Below are positions 52,985-61,096 of a stretch of DNA of 64,000 nt, one piece after another. The notes beneath the pieces are model-generated. The model had not been told where the DNA came from. It ran no database searches and saw nothing but the letters and a program-made list of their open reading frames with translations. This stretch comes from Hymenobacter sp. GOD-10R. Lineage in GTDB: Bacteria; Bacteroidota; Bacteroidia; Cytophagales; Hymenobacteraceae. Numbering within the stretch: position 1 is the stretch's first letter; every line of letters begins with the position of its first letter. Location: the NCBI RefSeq assembly GCF_035609205.1, contig NZ_CP141184.1, positions 3,252,501-3,316,500 of the forward strand. Direction: 5' to 3'. Position numbers and translations under genes: made by a program.

Positions 52985-53701
52985 CTACAGAAACCGGCGC
53001 AACTCTTCTAATTGAATCGTGCCTTCGTAAATCGCCTTGCCAATGATAGCGCCGTATAGACCCGCCTCGGCCAACGCCTCCACATCCGCGATGGTAGTCA
53101 CCCCGCCGCTGGCTACCAGTTGCGCGGCCGGGAACTGCGTCCGCAGAGTCTGGTAGCTAGCTAAAGCGGGGCCTTGCAGCTTACCGTCTTTGCTCACGTC
53201 GGTACACACAAAGGTAGTGGCCCCAACTGCTAGGTATTCCCCGATAAACTCAGCTAGCGTCCGCTCACTTTGCTCGGCCCAGGCGTTGATGGAAATATAA
53301 TTATTCCGAAAGTCAGCGCCCACAATAACCTTCTCCGCGCCGAAGGTTTGGAGCCAGGTCCGCACCGTTTCGGGCTCGCGCACGGCAATGCTGCCGGCCG
53401 TGATTTGGGCCGCGCCAGCGTCGAACGCTTGGCGTACGGCCTGCTCACTTTGCAGCCCGCCGCCAAAGTCAATCGTCAGTTGGGTGTGGCGGGCAATGCG
53501 CTCCAGCACCGGCAAGTTTACCGGCTGCTTGGCCCGGGCTCCATCCAAGTCCACCAGGTGCAGGCGCCGCACGCCGTGCTGCTCGAAGCGCTGCGCGACG
53601 GCCAGCGGGTCATTGTCGTAGGTGGTTTGCTGGGCAAAATCGCCCTCGGTCAGTCGTACACACTGGCCATTTATCAAGTCAATAGCGGGTATTATTTCCA
53701 T
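52985..53701 (-). CDS. hisA: phosphoribosylformimino-AICAR ribotide isomerase
   Basis: 238 residues: MEIIPAIDLINGQCVRLTEG starts the barrel, with catalytic Asp8 and later Asp130-region TDVSKDGKLQGP. IDFGGGLQSEQAV and VASGGVTTIADV give the phosphate-binding loops. Step 4 of the pathway. Confidence 0.96.
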   Translation of the reverse strand: MEIIPAIDLINGQCVRLTEGDFAQQTTYDNDPLAVAQRFEQHGVRRLHLVDLDGARAKQPVNLPVLERIARHTQLTIDFGGGLQSEQAVRQAFDAGAAQITAGSIAVREPETVRTWLQTFGAEKVIVGADFRNNYISINAWAEQSERTLAEFIGEYLAVGATTFVCTDVSKDGKLQGPALASYQTLRTQFPAAQLVASGGVTTIADVEALAEAGLYGAIIGKAIYEGTIQLEELRRFL

Positions 53702-53785
53702 TCGAGTTTGGTGCTTGTGCTTGGTGCTTAGCCTAGGTCTCCCTGCTTACAAGCTAGGACGAACAACTAGGCACTAGGCCCCATT

Positions 53786-54373
53786 TTACAGCTTCAGGAA
53801 GTTCTCTAGTATGCGCGTGCCGACGGGGCCACTCTTCTCGGTGTGAAACTGCACCGCGTAGAAATTACGGTGCTGCACGGCGGCGCTGAAGGGCGCTGGG
53901 TACTCCGCTTCGGCAATGGTGTAGTCACCTACCGGGGCGTAGTAGCTATGCACGAAGTAGACGTAGTCTTCGGCTTGCAGGCCCTCGAACAACGGCGAGC
54001 GGAGGCGCTGCAAGGTATTCCATCCCATATGCGGCACCTTGTGTTGGGCGTCGGCGGGGAAGCGTTTTACCTCGAACGGCAGGATGTTCAGTAGGTCAGT
54101 GTCGTTCTCTTCACTGTACGTGCCGAGTAGTTGCATGCCCAGGCAGATACCTAGGAAAGGCTGCGTCAGCGTGGGCAGCAACTTGTCGAGACCTTGGGCG
54201 CGTAGCTCGCTCATAGCTGAGGCCGCTTCGCCTTCGCCGGGGAACAGAATCTTATCGGCCCGGCGAATCACCTCTTCATCCGAGGTCAAAGTAGCCTGCA
54301 CACCTAGCCGCTCCAGGGCAAACAAAACCGACTGCACATTGCCGCCTTTGTAATCAATAACCGCTATTTCCAT
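53786..54373 (-). CDS. hisH: imidazole glycerol phosphate synthase, glutaminase subunit
   Basis: 195 residues, class I glutamine amidotransferase: FLGICLGMQLLG holds the nucleophilic Cys, and VQFHTEKSGPVG the His and Glu of the triad. It pairs with HisF. The 180 bp before it hold a 36 bp palindrome and a half copy. Confidence 0.95.
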   Translation of the reverse strand: MEIAVIDYKGGNVQSVLFALERLGVQATLTSDEEVIRRADKILFPGEGEAASAMSELRAQGLDKLLPTLTQPFLGICLGMQLLGTYSEENDTDLLNILPFEVKRFPADAQHKVPHMGWNTLQRLRSPLFEGLQAEDYVYFVHSYYAPVGDYTIAEAEYPAPFSAAVQHRNFYAVQFHTEKSGPVGTRILENFLKL

Positions 54374-54387
54374 TTGAGAAATAATCA

Positions 54388-54406
54388 GTGTTTATTCATT
54401 TGTTTA
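54388..54406. repeat. half copy of the hisB-hisH palindrome
   Basis: GTGTTTATTCATTTGTTTA matches one arm of the palindrome at 54518 with one internal change and lies 15 bp before the hisH start codon. Confidence 0.55.
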
Positions 54407-54517
54407 TACACTCTTTGATCTTATTGCCTTCTCTTTTCTCGGCTACTTGCTGCATCTTTCACTCGCTCGCTTGTAGAAACCCCGCAGCTTATTAATGACA
54501 GTAGATCAATATGATCT

Positions 54518-54553
54518 GTGTTTATCCATTTGTTATAACAAATGGATAAACAC
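54518..54553. repeat. 36 bp perfect palindrome at the hisB stop
   Basis: Two 18-base arms (GTGTTTATCCATTTGTTA and exact complement) meet with no loop; the last base is in the hisB stop codon. It is AT-rich and lacks a T-run, so a terminator is unlikely. It may be a binding site, an RNA processing hairpin or a mobile-element junction. Confidence 0.7.
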
Positions 54554-55659
54554 TACAAGATACCCTTCGTGCTAGGTATCTCCATCTTGGCTGCATCACG
54601 CACCAGCGCCATCTTAATCGACTTAGCTACGGCTTTGAAAATGGACTCGATCTTATGGTGCTCGTTCTCTCCTTCACACTTAATGTTGAGGTTGCAACGG
54701 GCCGCATCAGAGAAGCTCTTGAAGAAATGGTAAAACATTTCGGTGGGCATATCGCCTACTCGCTCGCGCTTAAATTCAGCATCCCACACCAGCCACGGCC
54801 GGCCCGAAAAATCGATAGCAGCTTGGGCGAGGGCGTCGTCCATGGGGAGTAAAAAACCGTAGCGGGCGAGGCCACGCTTGTCGCCGAGGGCTTGCGTGAA
54901 AGCTTCGCCCAAGGCAATGGCCGTATCCTCGATGGTGTGGTGCTCGTCGATGTGCAGGTCGCCTTGCACGTCAATCTTCATGTCGACGCCCGAGTGCTTG
55001 CTGAGTTGATCGAGCATGTGATCGAAGAAACCTAGGCCAGTGTGCATCTGAGGGCGACCGGCGCCGTCGAGGTTCAGCTCCACGCGAATCTTGGTTTCGT
55101 TTGTGTCGCGCTGCACGACGGCACGACGAGCAGGCAACCGCAGGAACTGAAAAATTTCATTCCAGCTCGTAGTGGTGAGGGCGGCGCGCGGGTCAGCTTC
55201 TTCGCGCAGCAAAATCGATTGACACCCTAGGTTCTGGGCGAGTTCCACGTCGGTGAGCCGGTCGCCGATGACGAAGGAGTTTTGCAGGTCGTAGTTGTGC
55301 TCGGCCTCGAAGTAACGGCCTAGCATGCCGATGCCGGGCTTGCGCGTGGCTAGGTTTTCGTGCGGGAAGCTGCGGTCGATGTGCTCGCGCGCAAACTCCA
55401 CTCCTTCCCCGCGCAGAATGTCGAGCATCAGGTTATGGGCCGGCCAGAAGGTATCTTCCGGAAAGCTGTCGGTGCCGAGGCCATCCTGGTTGCTCACCAG
55501 CACCAGCTCGTAGTCGAGCTCACCGGCAATGCGGGCTAGGTTGGAAATAGCACCCGGCAAAAACTGAAATTTATCCGGCGTCAGCGCGTCGATCTGCTGG
55601 CTTGGCTGCGGCTCAATGAGGATGGTGCCGTCGCGGTCGATAAAAAGGACTTTTTTCAT
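54553..55659 (-). CDS. hisB: bifunctional histidinol-phosphatase / imidazole-glycerol-phosphate dehydratase
   Basis: 368 residues. HisB-N is a HAD phosphatase with [12 protein letters not shown] near 6-17 and later [11 protein letters not shown]. HisB-C (from about 170) has [16 protein letters not shown] and [16 protein letters not shown], giving the Mn-binding His and Glu. This fused form is found in enteric bacteria and Bacteroidota. Steps 6 and 8. Confidence 0.95.
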   Translation of the reverse strand: MKKVLFIDRDGTILIEPQPSQQIDALTPDKFQFLPGAISNLARIAGELDYELVLVSNQDGLGTDSFPEDTFWPAHNLMLDILRGEGVEFAREHIDRSFPHENLATRKPGIGMLGRYFEAEHNYDLQNSFVIGDRLTDVELAQNLGCQSILLREEADPRAALTTTSWNEIFQFLRLPARRAVVQRDTNETKIRVELNLDGAGRPQMHTGLGFFDHMLDQLSKHSGVDMKIDVQGDLHIDEHHTIEDTAIALGEAFTQALGDKRGLARYGFLLPMDDALAQAAIDFSGRPWLVWDAEFKRERVGDMPTEMFYHFFKSFSDAARCNLNIKCEGENEHHKIESIFKAVAKSIKMALVRDAAKMEIPSTKGIL

Positions 55660-55690
55660 ATGAAGCGCGAATGGAATAGTTCGCGTTGTG

Positions 55691-55720
55691 GCTGTAGCGC
55701 GAAGCTACGGCTTCGCATGT
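55691..55720. repeat. single unit of the GTAGCGCGAAGC repeat
   Basis: GCTGTAGCGCGAAGCTACGG followed by CTTCGC is a short stem-loop of the family seen at 52874. Confidence 0.5.
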
Positions 55721-55758
55721 TGTTAGTCGGCACACGGCCGAGTTTTTCTCTGGGCGGG

Positions 55759-55853
55759 TTGTCATTCCGAGCGGCGCGAGGAATCTGAGGTTATATCCCG
55801 GAGGATAACCCAGGTTCTTTACCCAGATTCCTCGCGCCACTCGGAATAACAAA
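55759..55853. repeat. palindromic intergenic repeat (ATTCCGAGCGGCGCGAGG family)
   Basis: GTTGTCATTCCGAGCGGCGC with GAGGAATCTG pairs with CAGATTCCTC and GCGCCACTCGGAATAACAAA. It fills the gap between the Thg1-like gene and hisB. A distinct sequence family from the other palindromes in this operon. Confidence 0.75.
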
Positions 55854-55863
55854 CGACCGACAC

Positions 55864-56640
55864 CTAGCTTTCCTGCCCTTGCTCCTGGTGCAGCAGGGTT
55901 TGGATGAACGAAGCATACGCTTCTCCTAGCGGCAACTCCAAATCAGTTTTCAGCCGGCGGCGAACCGTATGCACCGTTTCCTGGGTGAGCGGGTTGAAGC
56001 CGGGTTTGTCGTAGGTTTCCCAGTACAACCCCACGCCGCGTTTCTGCCAAGCGGGCACGCTGTTGTAGTTGATGCCGTGCGCGAACAGCAGATCGTGCTT
56101 GGCCGCAGTGCCTATCCCCAGTACTTGACCGGTCGCCTCCGCCACTGACTGACCTTGTTTCCGCAGCGCCCAATAGCAATGGGCGTTTAGGGCATTGCGG
56201 CCAGCATCTTCCTGACGCCACCGGAAATAATCGACGACATCTTGTTCGCGTGGTAATTGCGAAATGCGGCAGTCGAACACGCCGACTGCACCTAGCTTCA
56301 GCGAAAACGCCGCGGAGGCTTCGCCGGCCAAAACGGAGTTATACTTGCGCAGCTTCCGGCCGAAGGTATTTTCCTCGGGATGCAGGAGCAGCGAAATTTC
56401 GTCGCTCTGCGTGTAGCCGTACGAGATGCGGAAGCCGCAGCCGAGCAAGTGCGTCACGGTACTGGTCATCAACTCGCGCATGCGTTCATCGAACGGCGCT
56501 TCAAACGGGTGCACTTCCTTGGTGAGGCGCGTGAAGCCGCGACCATCCAGACGAGCAACTAGGTAAAGGCCCGGCAGAACACAATGGTCGTGGGCCGTTT
56601 CAAACACGCGCATGCGGGTGTCTAGCTCATCAAACTTCAT
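55864..56640 (-). CDS. Thg1-like tRNA 3'-5' polymerase (TLP)
   Basis: 258 residues matching the Thg1 family: VARLDGRGFTRLTKEVHPFE with the first metal Asp32, YGYTQSDEISLLL with Asp80 and Glu81, RKYNSVLAGEASAAFS, FDCRI, and VVDYFRWRQEDAGRNALNAH. Thg1 adds G-1 to tRNA-His in eukaryotes; bacterial and archaeal TLPs extend 5'-truncated tRNAs in the 3'-5' direction using a template. In bacteria tRNA-His usually has G-1 encoded, so repair is the more likely role. Its start overlaps the upstream kinase gene by 11 bases. Confidence 0.93.
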   Translation of the reverse strand: MKFDELDTRMRVFETAHDHCVLPGLYLVARLDGRGFTRLTKEVHPFEAPFDERMRELMTSTVTHLLGCGFRISYGYTQSDEISLLLHPEENTFGRKLRKYNSVLAGEASAAFSLKLGAVGVFDCRISQLPREQDVVDYFRWRQEDAGRNALNAHCYWALRKQGQSVAEATGQVLGIGTAAKHDLLFAHGINYNSVPAWQKRGVGLYWETYDKPGFNPLTQETVHTVRRRLKTDLELPLGEAYASFIQTLLHQEQGQES

Positions 56641-57079
56641 CTCGCCACTCGGTTACAACAAATTCCTGATCCGCGCCAATGCGCACAAAGTACAAATGGT
56701 CAAATCCTTCCGCCCGGCTTGGCGGCTCCAGCCGGTTGCGCGTGCCTTTAATACCGCGGTCCGGTACCTGCCGTTCAGGCGGGCGCTGCTGGTTTCGCAC
56801 CAAGGCTTCGGCGGCTATTGACTGAAAGAAGTACCCAACCACCTCAAACCCCGCAGCCCGCGCCGGCTCGATGTAAACGGCGCGCTCGGCACGGGTCGGG
56901 TTGGTATTGTCGATGACGCAACGCATCTTGGTTTCCAGGCACAATTCGAGCATTCGCCGCTCCCGATTGCGCGTGCGCAACAGATCCATACTGATGCGCA
57001 CGTGCGAATGGAAGAACTGACGCTGGTAAAAGGTTGACTTTCCCGTTGCCTGAATGCCGCAGAAAACCACGAGCTGCAT
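56630..57079 (-). CDS. P-loop polynucleotide-kinase-like protein
   Basis: 149 residues with Walker A GIQATGKST at 8-16, an ISMDLLR motif around 31-37, and CVIDNTNPTRAERAVYIE as in T4 Pnkp-type and COG4639 kinases. It is similar to the kinase domain of Pnkp but stands alone. Its stop overlaps the Thg1-like start (11 bases), so the two are coupled. A natural role is to phosphorylate a 5'-OH RNA end, making the substrate for activation by the Thg1-like enzyme; this is inference. Zeta-toxin-like sugar or nucleotide kinase is an alternative. Confidence 0.8.
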   Translation of the reverse strand: MQLVVFCGIQATGKSTFYQRQFFHSHVRISMDLLRTRNRERRMLELCLETKMRCVIDNTNPTRAERAVYIEPARAAGFEVVGYFFQSIAAEALVRNQQRPPERQVPDRGIKGTRNRLEPPSRAEGFDHLYFVRIGADQEFVVTEWRDEV

Positions 57080-57091
57080 ACCCGGTTGAAC

Positions 57092-58159
57092 CTAGCCCTC
57101 GAACTGCTGGAGCGCCGCGAGCAACGCTTCGTTTTCCTCGGGGCTACCTACCGTTAGGCGCAGGCAACCGGCGCAACCGGGCTGGGTCGTGCGGTTGCGG
57201 ACCACGATTCCTTTTTCCAGCAAGTAGTCGTACACGGCCGTGGCGTCGGGGCGGAAGCGGGCGAGCAGGAAGTTGGCATCCGAAGGGAATACTTCTTCCA
57301 CAATGCTTACCGCCGGCAAGCGCTCCGCGAGCCAGTCGCGGCCTTTCAGCAGTTCGGTGCGCATGGCCTCGAAGCGTGCGGCATCCTTCAATGCAGCCAG
57401 CGCATGCTGCTGCGTTGCCTCCGATATATTATAAGGAGGCTTGATCTTGTTCAGGTAGCCGATGATTTCCGGCGAGGAGAAAGCCATACCCAGGCGCAAA
57501 CCGGCGAGGCCCCACGCTTTGGAGAAGGTTTGCATCACCACCAGGTTCGGAAACTCCGCTAGGCGCGTCGTCCAACTCGGGGCCGTGGTAAAGTCGGCGT
57601 ACGCTTCATCTACAACGACCAAACCGCCAAAACCGCGCAGAATTTCTTCCACCCCCTCGGCGTGGAGTAAGTTGCCGGTGGGGTTGTTGGGCGAGCAGAT
57701 GAACACCAGCTTCGCCTTCGAGGCCACCACCTGCGCCACGATTTCGGGCGACAACTGGAAGTCGGCGGTGAGGGGCAGGCGCTCCACGGCCACATCGTTG
57801 AGGTTGGCGGCCACCTCGTACATACCGTAGGTCGGCGGCAAAATCAAGATGCTGTCCTGGCCGGGTACGCAGGTCAGGCGCACGAGCAAGTCAATGGCTT
57901 CATCAGAACCGTTACCGAGGAAGATTTGCGCGGGTGCCACACCTTTCAGCGGAGCTAGGTCTGCTTTCACGGCGCGCTGGTGCGGGTCGGGGTAACGGTT
58001 GAACCGGTCGGGGCCGGCGCTGCCGAGGCTGTTCTCGTTGGCATCGAGCATTACGCGGGCTTCCCCCTCAAATTCGTCGCGGGCCGACGAGTACGGTTTC
58101 ATCGCCCGCACATTGGAACGGACCAGGCTTTCTAGATCAAATACCATTTCGTTTTTCAT
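57092..58159 (-). CDS. hisC: histidinol-phosphate aminotransferase
   Basis: 355 residues: DANENSLGSAGPDRFNRYPD near the start, LVFICSPNNPTGNLL, VVDEAYADF and QTFSKAWGLAGLRLG with the PLP lysine. Step 7. 12 bp upstream of the kinase gene, same strand, so the kinase-Thg1 pair belongs to this transcript. Met5 is an alternative start. Confidence 0.95.
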   Translation of the reverse strand: MKNEMVFDLESLVRSNVRAMKPYSSARDEFEGEARVMLDANENSLGSAGPDRFNRYPDPHQRAVKADLAPLKGVAPAQIFLGNGSDEAIDLLVRLTCVPGQDSILILPPTYGMYEVAANLNDVAVERLPLTADFQLSPEIVAQVVASKAKLVFICSPNNPTGNLLHAEGVEEILRGFGGLVVVDEAYADFTTAPSWTTRLAEFPNLVVMQTFSKAWGLAGLRLGMAFSSPEIIGYLNKIKPPYNISEATQQHALAALKDAARFEAMRTELLKGRDWLAERLPAVSIVEEVFPSDANFLLARFRPDATAVYDYLLEKGIVVRNRTTQPGCAGCLRLTVGSPEENEALLAALQQFEG

Positions 58160-58303
58160 TTAACATCTACCATGTAACAAGGGCTGTCGAAGCGGTGGGC
58201 AAGCCGCCGAAGCTAGGTCGCCTCTGTTGGAGCGAGACCCTAGCTTGCCCTAGCTATGCAGCATTCTGGTGGTCATTGTGCGTTACTGGTTAAATGATCA
58301 ATG

Positions 58304-59599
58304 TTAACGGCTTACGGCAATAGATTCCAGCCGCAAGGTCACGGCGCGGGCGTGGGCGCGTAGGCCTTCCGCTTCGGCCATCGTTTCCACCACCGGACCC
58401 ACGTGCAACAAGCCTTCGGGGGTGATGCGCTGGAAGGTAATTTTCTTCAGAAACGAATCGAGCGACACGCCGCTGTAGTTGCGGGCGTAACCGCCGGTGG
58501 GCAGCGTGTGGTTCGTGCCGGAGGCGTAGTCGCCGGCGGCTTCGGGCGTGAGGTGACCCAGGAACACCGAGCCGGCGCTGGTTACTCCCCCGGCTAGTGC
58601 CTCTGGGTCCTGTACCGACAGAATAAGGTGCTCGGGCGCGTACTGGTTCGAGAAGAACAGCATTTCCTCCGGCGTGCGCAGCAAGATGGCGCGGCTCTCG
58701 GCCAGGGCGCGAGCGGCTACGTCGCGGCGCGGCAACTCGGCTAGCTGGCGTTCTACCTCGGCCGTTACTAGCGGCAGCAACTCCACGGAGTCGGTCAGCA
58801 GCAACACCTGCGAATCGGGGCCGTGCTCGGCCTGGCTCAGCAGATCGGCCGCGACAAAGGCCGGATTGGCTGTGCGGTCAGCAATGACAAGCACTTCTGA
58901 GGGGCCCGCCGGCATGTCGATAGCCACGCCGTGCTGGGTGGCCAGTTGCTTGGCGGCCGTCACGTAGCGGTTGCCGGGCCCGAAAATTTTATCCACGGCC
59001 GGCACGCTATCGGTACCACCGGCTAGAGCCGCAATGGCTTGCGCGCCGCCAGCTTTCACGATGGTTTGGATGCCGAGCAATTGGGCGGTGAACAGAATCA
59101 CGGGGTTCACCGAGCCATCTTTCTGGGGCGGCGTAGTCAGCACCACTTCCGGACAAGCCGCCAATCGGGCCGGCACCCCTAGCATTAATAAGGTGCTGAA
59201 CAGCGGCGCCGAGCCTCCAGGAATGTACAAACCTACCCGCTGCACCGGCACCGACTTTCGCCAGCACGTCACGCCCGGCATCGTTTCGACCCGAGGTTCT
59301 TCCGTGCGCTGGGTGGCGTGAAACTTCCACAAGTTGTCGTACGCCTGCCGGATGGCCGCTTGCAGCTCGGCTGGCACTTGCGCCACGGCCGCAGCTATTT
59401 CGGCCGGACTTACGCGCAATTCGGTGAGCGTGGCGCCGTCGAGCTCGGCGGCGTACTGGCGCAGGGCTTCGTCGCCGCGCTGGCGCACGTCGTCAAAAAT
59501 CTGGCGAACCCGCTCTTCCACCTGGCGGGCTTCGCCAGCCGCGGCGCGCTGCTGAAGCGCAGGCCACTCGGCCGGAACAGGATATTGAAAGACTTGCAT
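58304..59599 (-). CDS. hisD: histidinol dehydrogenase
   Basis: The start is set at Met 59599 (MQVFQYPVPAEWPALQQRAA); the frame is open for 21 codons further upstream. 431 residues. VPAGPSEVLVIADRTANPAF, LSQAEHGPDSQVLLL and the late SGTNHTLPTGGYARNYSG are signatures of the zinc-dependent enzyme doing the last two oxidation steps. 144 bp gap to hisC without a strong repeat. Confidence 0.95.
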   Translation of the reverse strand: MQVFQYPVPAEWPALQQRAAAGEARQVEERVRQIFDDVRQRGDEALRQYAAELDGATLTELRVSPAEIAAAVAQVPAELQAAIRQAYDNLWKFHATQRTEEPRVETMPGVTCWRKSVPVQRVGLYIPGGSAPLFSTLLMLGVPARLAACPEVVLTTPPQKDGSVNPVILFTAQLLGIQTIVKAGGAQAIAALAGGTDSVPAVDKIFGPGNRYVTAAKQLATQHGVAIDMPAGPSEVLVIADRTANPAFVAADLLSQAEHGPDSQVLLLTDSVELLPLVTAEVERQLAELPRRDVAARALAESRAILLRTPEEMLFFSNQYAPEHLILSVQDPEALAGGVTSAGSVFLGHLTPEAAGDYASGTNHTLPTGGYARNYSGVSLDSFLKKITFQRITPEGLLHVGPVVETMAEAEGLRAHARAVTLRLESIAVSR

Positions 59600-59758
59600 G
59601 AGCTTAAATGGCTGAATGAGTAAATGGCTGATTGTTCTCGCTTCATGCGAGCAACTGACCATTCACCGCATCTGACAGCATTATTTAAAGTGTACACTCG
59701 TGAATTATTAAAGGCCTGCCTGAACGACCAGCCCTTTGACAATTCAACGTTCAACCAT

Positions 59759-60610
59759 TTAACTGATCATTTTCTCAATCGGAAGCACCAGGATGCCTTC
59801 GGCACCCACGGCTTTAAGCTGATCCGTTACGTGCCAGAAGTCGTCTTCGTTTACCACCGACTGCACCGACACCCAACCTTCTTCGGCTAGCTTGGTCACG
59901 GTGGGCGACTTGATGCCGGGCAGCAGGGCTTTCACTTGGTCGAGGGCCGCAACGGGCGCATTCAAGATAATGTACTTGTTGCGGCGGGCGCGGCGTACAG
60001 CTTGCATGCGGAAGCGAAGCTTCTCTAATAAGTGCTGCTTTTCCGCATCTAGGTTTTGGTTGGCAATAAGCACAGCCTCGGAGCGGAAAACCGTTTCTAC
60101 TTCGCGCAAGCCATTACCTAGCAGCGTTGAGCCCGACGACACAATGTCGCAGATAGCATCGGCTAGGCCAATGCTCGGCGCAATTTCCACCGACCCGCTA
60201 ATAGTGTGCAACTGGGCTTGCACGCCCTCGCCGGCCAAATAACGGCCTAGGATTTCGGGGTAGGAAGTTGCAATGTTCTTGCCCTGCAAGCTCGCTACGG
60301 AGCTGTACTCCGCGCCGCGCGGCACGGCAAGCGACAGGCGGCACTTGCTGAACCCTAGGGCTTCCACTTCCAGCGCCGGGAAACCGGCTTCCACTAGCAC
60401 GTTCTGACCCACGATACCTAGGTCGGCTACGCCGTCCTGCACGTAGCCGGGAATGTCGTCGTCGCGCAGGAACAGGATTTCGAGCGGGAAATTGGTGGCT
60501 TCGGTCTTGAGCTTGTAGGTGCTGCTGACAAACGAAATACCGCACTCACGAATCAGATTCAGGGAATCTTCGCTCAGGCGGCCCGACTTCTGGATGGCCA
60601 GACGGATCAT
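59759..60610 (-). CDS. hisG: ATP phosphoribosyltransferase, long form
   Basis: 283 residues, the long HisG form with a C-terminal ACT-like regulatory domain (LLPGIKSPTVTKLAEEGWVS), so no HisZ is needed and histidine feedback inhibition is expected. MIRLAIQKSGRLSEDSLNLI starts it and GVADLGIVGQNVL carries the binding site. First enzyme of the pathway and first gene of the operon, 185 bp after the leader peptide stop. Confidence 0.95.
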   Translation of the reverse strand: MIRLAIQKSGRLSEDSLNLIRECGISFVSSTYKLKTEATNFPLEILFLRDDDIPGYVQDGVADLGIVGQNVLVEAGFPALEVEALGFSKCRLSLAVPRGAEYSSVASLQGKNIATSYPEILGRYLAGEGVQAQLHTISGSVEIAPSIGLADAICDIVSSGSTLLGNGLREVETVFRSEAVLIANQNLDAEKQHLLEKLRFRMQAVRRARRNKYIILNAPVAALDQVKALLPGIKSPTVTKLAEEGWVSVQSVVNEDDFWHVTDQLKAVGAEGILVLPIEKMIS

Positions 60611-60693
60611 AGGGAAAGGTTGAAGGATGAGGGTTGAATGTTGGTTGGACTTCAGAACAGCTCAACACCCAGAATGCAAGAAGAAAAGGAAAG

Positions 60694-60724
60694 CGCTTGG
60701 GGCCAGCAACGGCAAAGGCAAGCG
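60694..60724 (-). terminator. putative his attenuator hairpin
   Basis: On the minus strand CGCTTG and CAAGCG close a stem with an internal GCC/GGC, followed by a T/C-rich run (CTTTCCTTTTCTTCTT, 60692-60677). It lies between the leader peptide stop and hisG. A competing hairpin (CGCC ... GGCG, around 60731-60742) could act as antiterminator or pause stem. Confidence 0.5.
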
Positions 60725-60794
60725 AGGCCGCCTTTTCGGGCGACCAGGGAACCAGAGCGATTCCCCAACGGGGCAATATGATTGTGTGCTTCCT

Positions 60795-60917
60795 CTAGAA
60801 AGAGGAATGATGCCCGTGCTCATGATGGTGCGGCGCGCGCAGGTCGCTGGTAGCCGTGCCCACTGCGGGGGCGGCCCAAAAACCAGGAGTGCGAAAGAGT
60901 GGCGCGGCGAGAGACAT
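60795..60917 (-). CDS. hisL: his operon leader peptide, about 40 aa
   Basis: A minus-strand frame beginning at Met 60917 (MSLAAPLFRTPGFWAAPAVG) ends APHHHEHGHH, SSF and stop. Six of eight consecutive residues are histidine, encoded by CAC and CAT codons at 60830-60807. This is the hallmark of attenuation leaders: scarce charged tRNA-His would stall the ribosome and change the RNA fold before hisG. An in-frame Met at 60989 is an alternative start. Confidence 0.75.
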   Translation of the reverse strand: MSLAAPLFRTPGFWAAPAVGTATSDLRAPHHHEHGHHSSF

Positions 60918-60934
60918 AGGACTGAATTGCGCAG

Positions 60935-60942
60935 CAAAAGTA
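60935..60942 (-). promoter_or_regulatory. possible -7 element of the his operon
   Basis: TACTTTTG on the minus strand fits TAnnTTTG and lies 17 bp before the leader peptide start. The -33 site is only T-rich. Confidence 0.4.
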
Positions 60943-61096
60943 AGCGCTACGGCGAGGCTATAAAATTTTTCCTTCAAAAAATTACGCAAAACCGGATATT
61001 TGTCGTTTCCAAACTTGTCGGGCTGGTTTCTGGCGTTCTTGTTCCTTGCGAGCTAGCTGACTTGTGCTGCTGCTCTTCACCTACTTGCATTTGCCC

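Noticed and set aside
54518..54553. Reading the 36 bp palindrome as an intrinsic terminator of hisB
   Set aside because: It is AT-rich and not followed by a T-run on the transcribed strand, and a terminator would cut off hisH, A, F and IE from the leader control.
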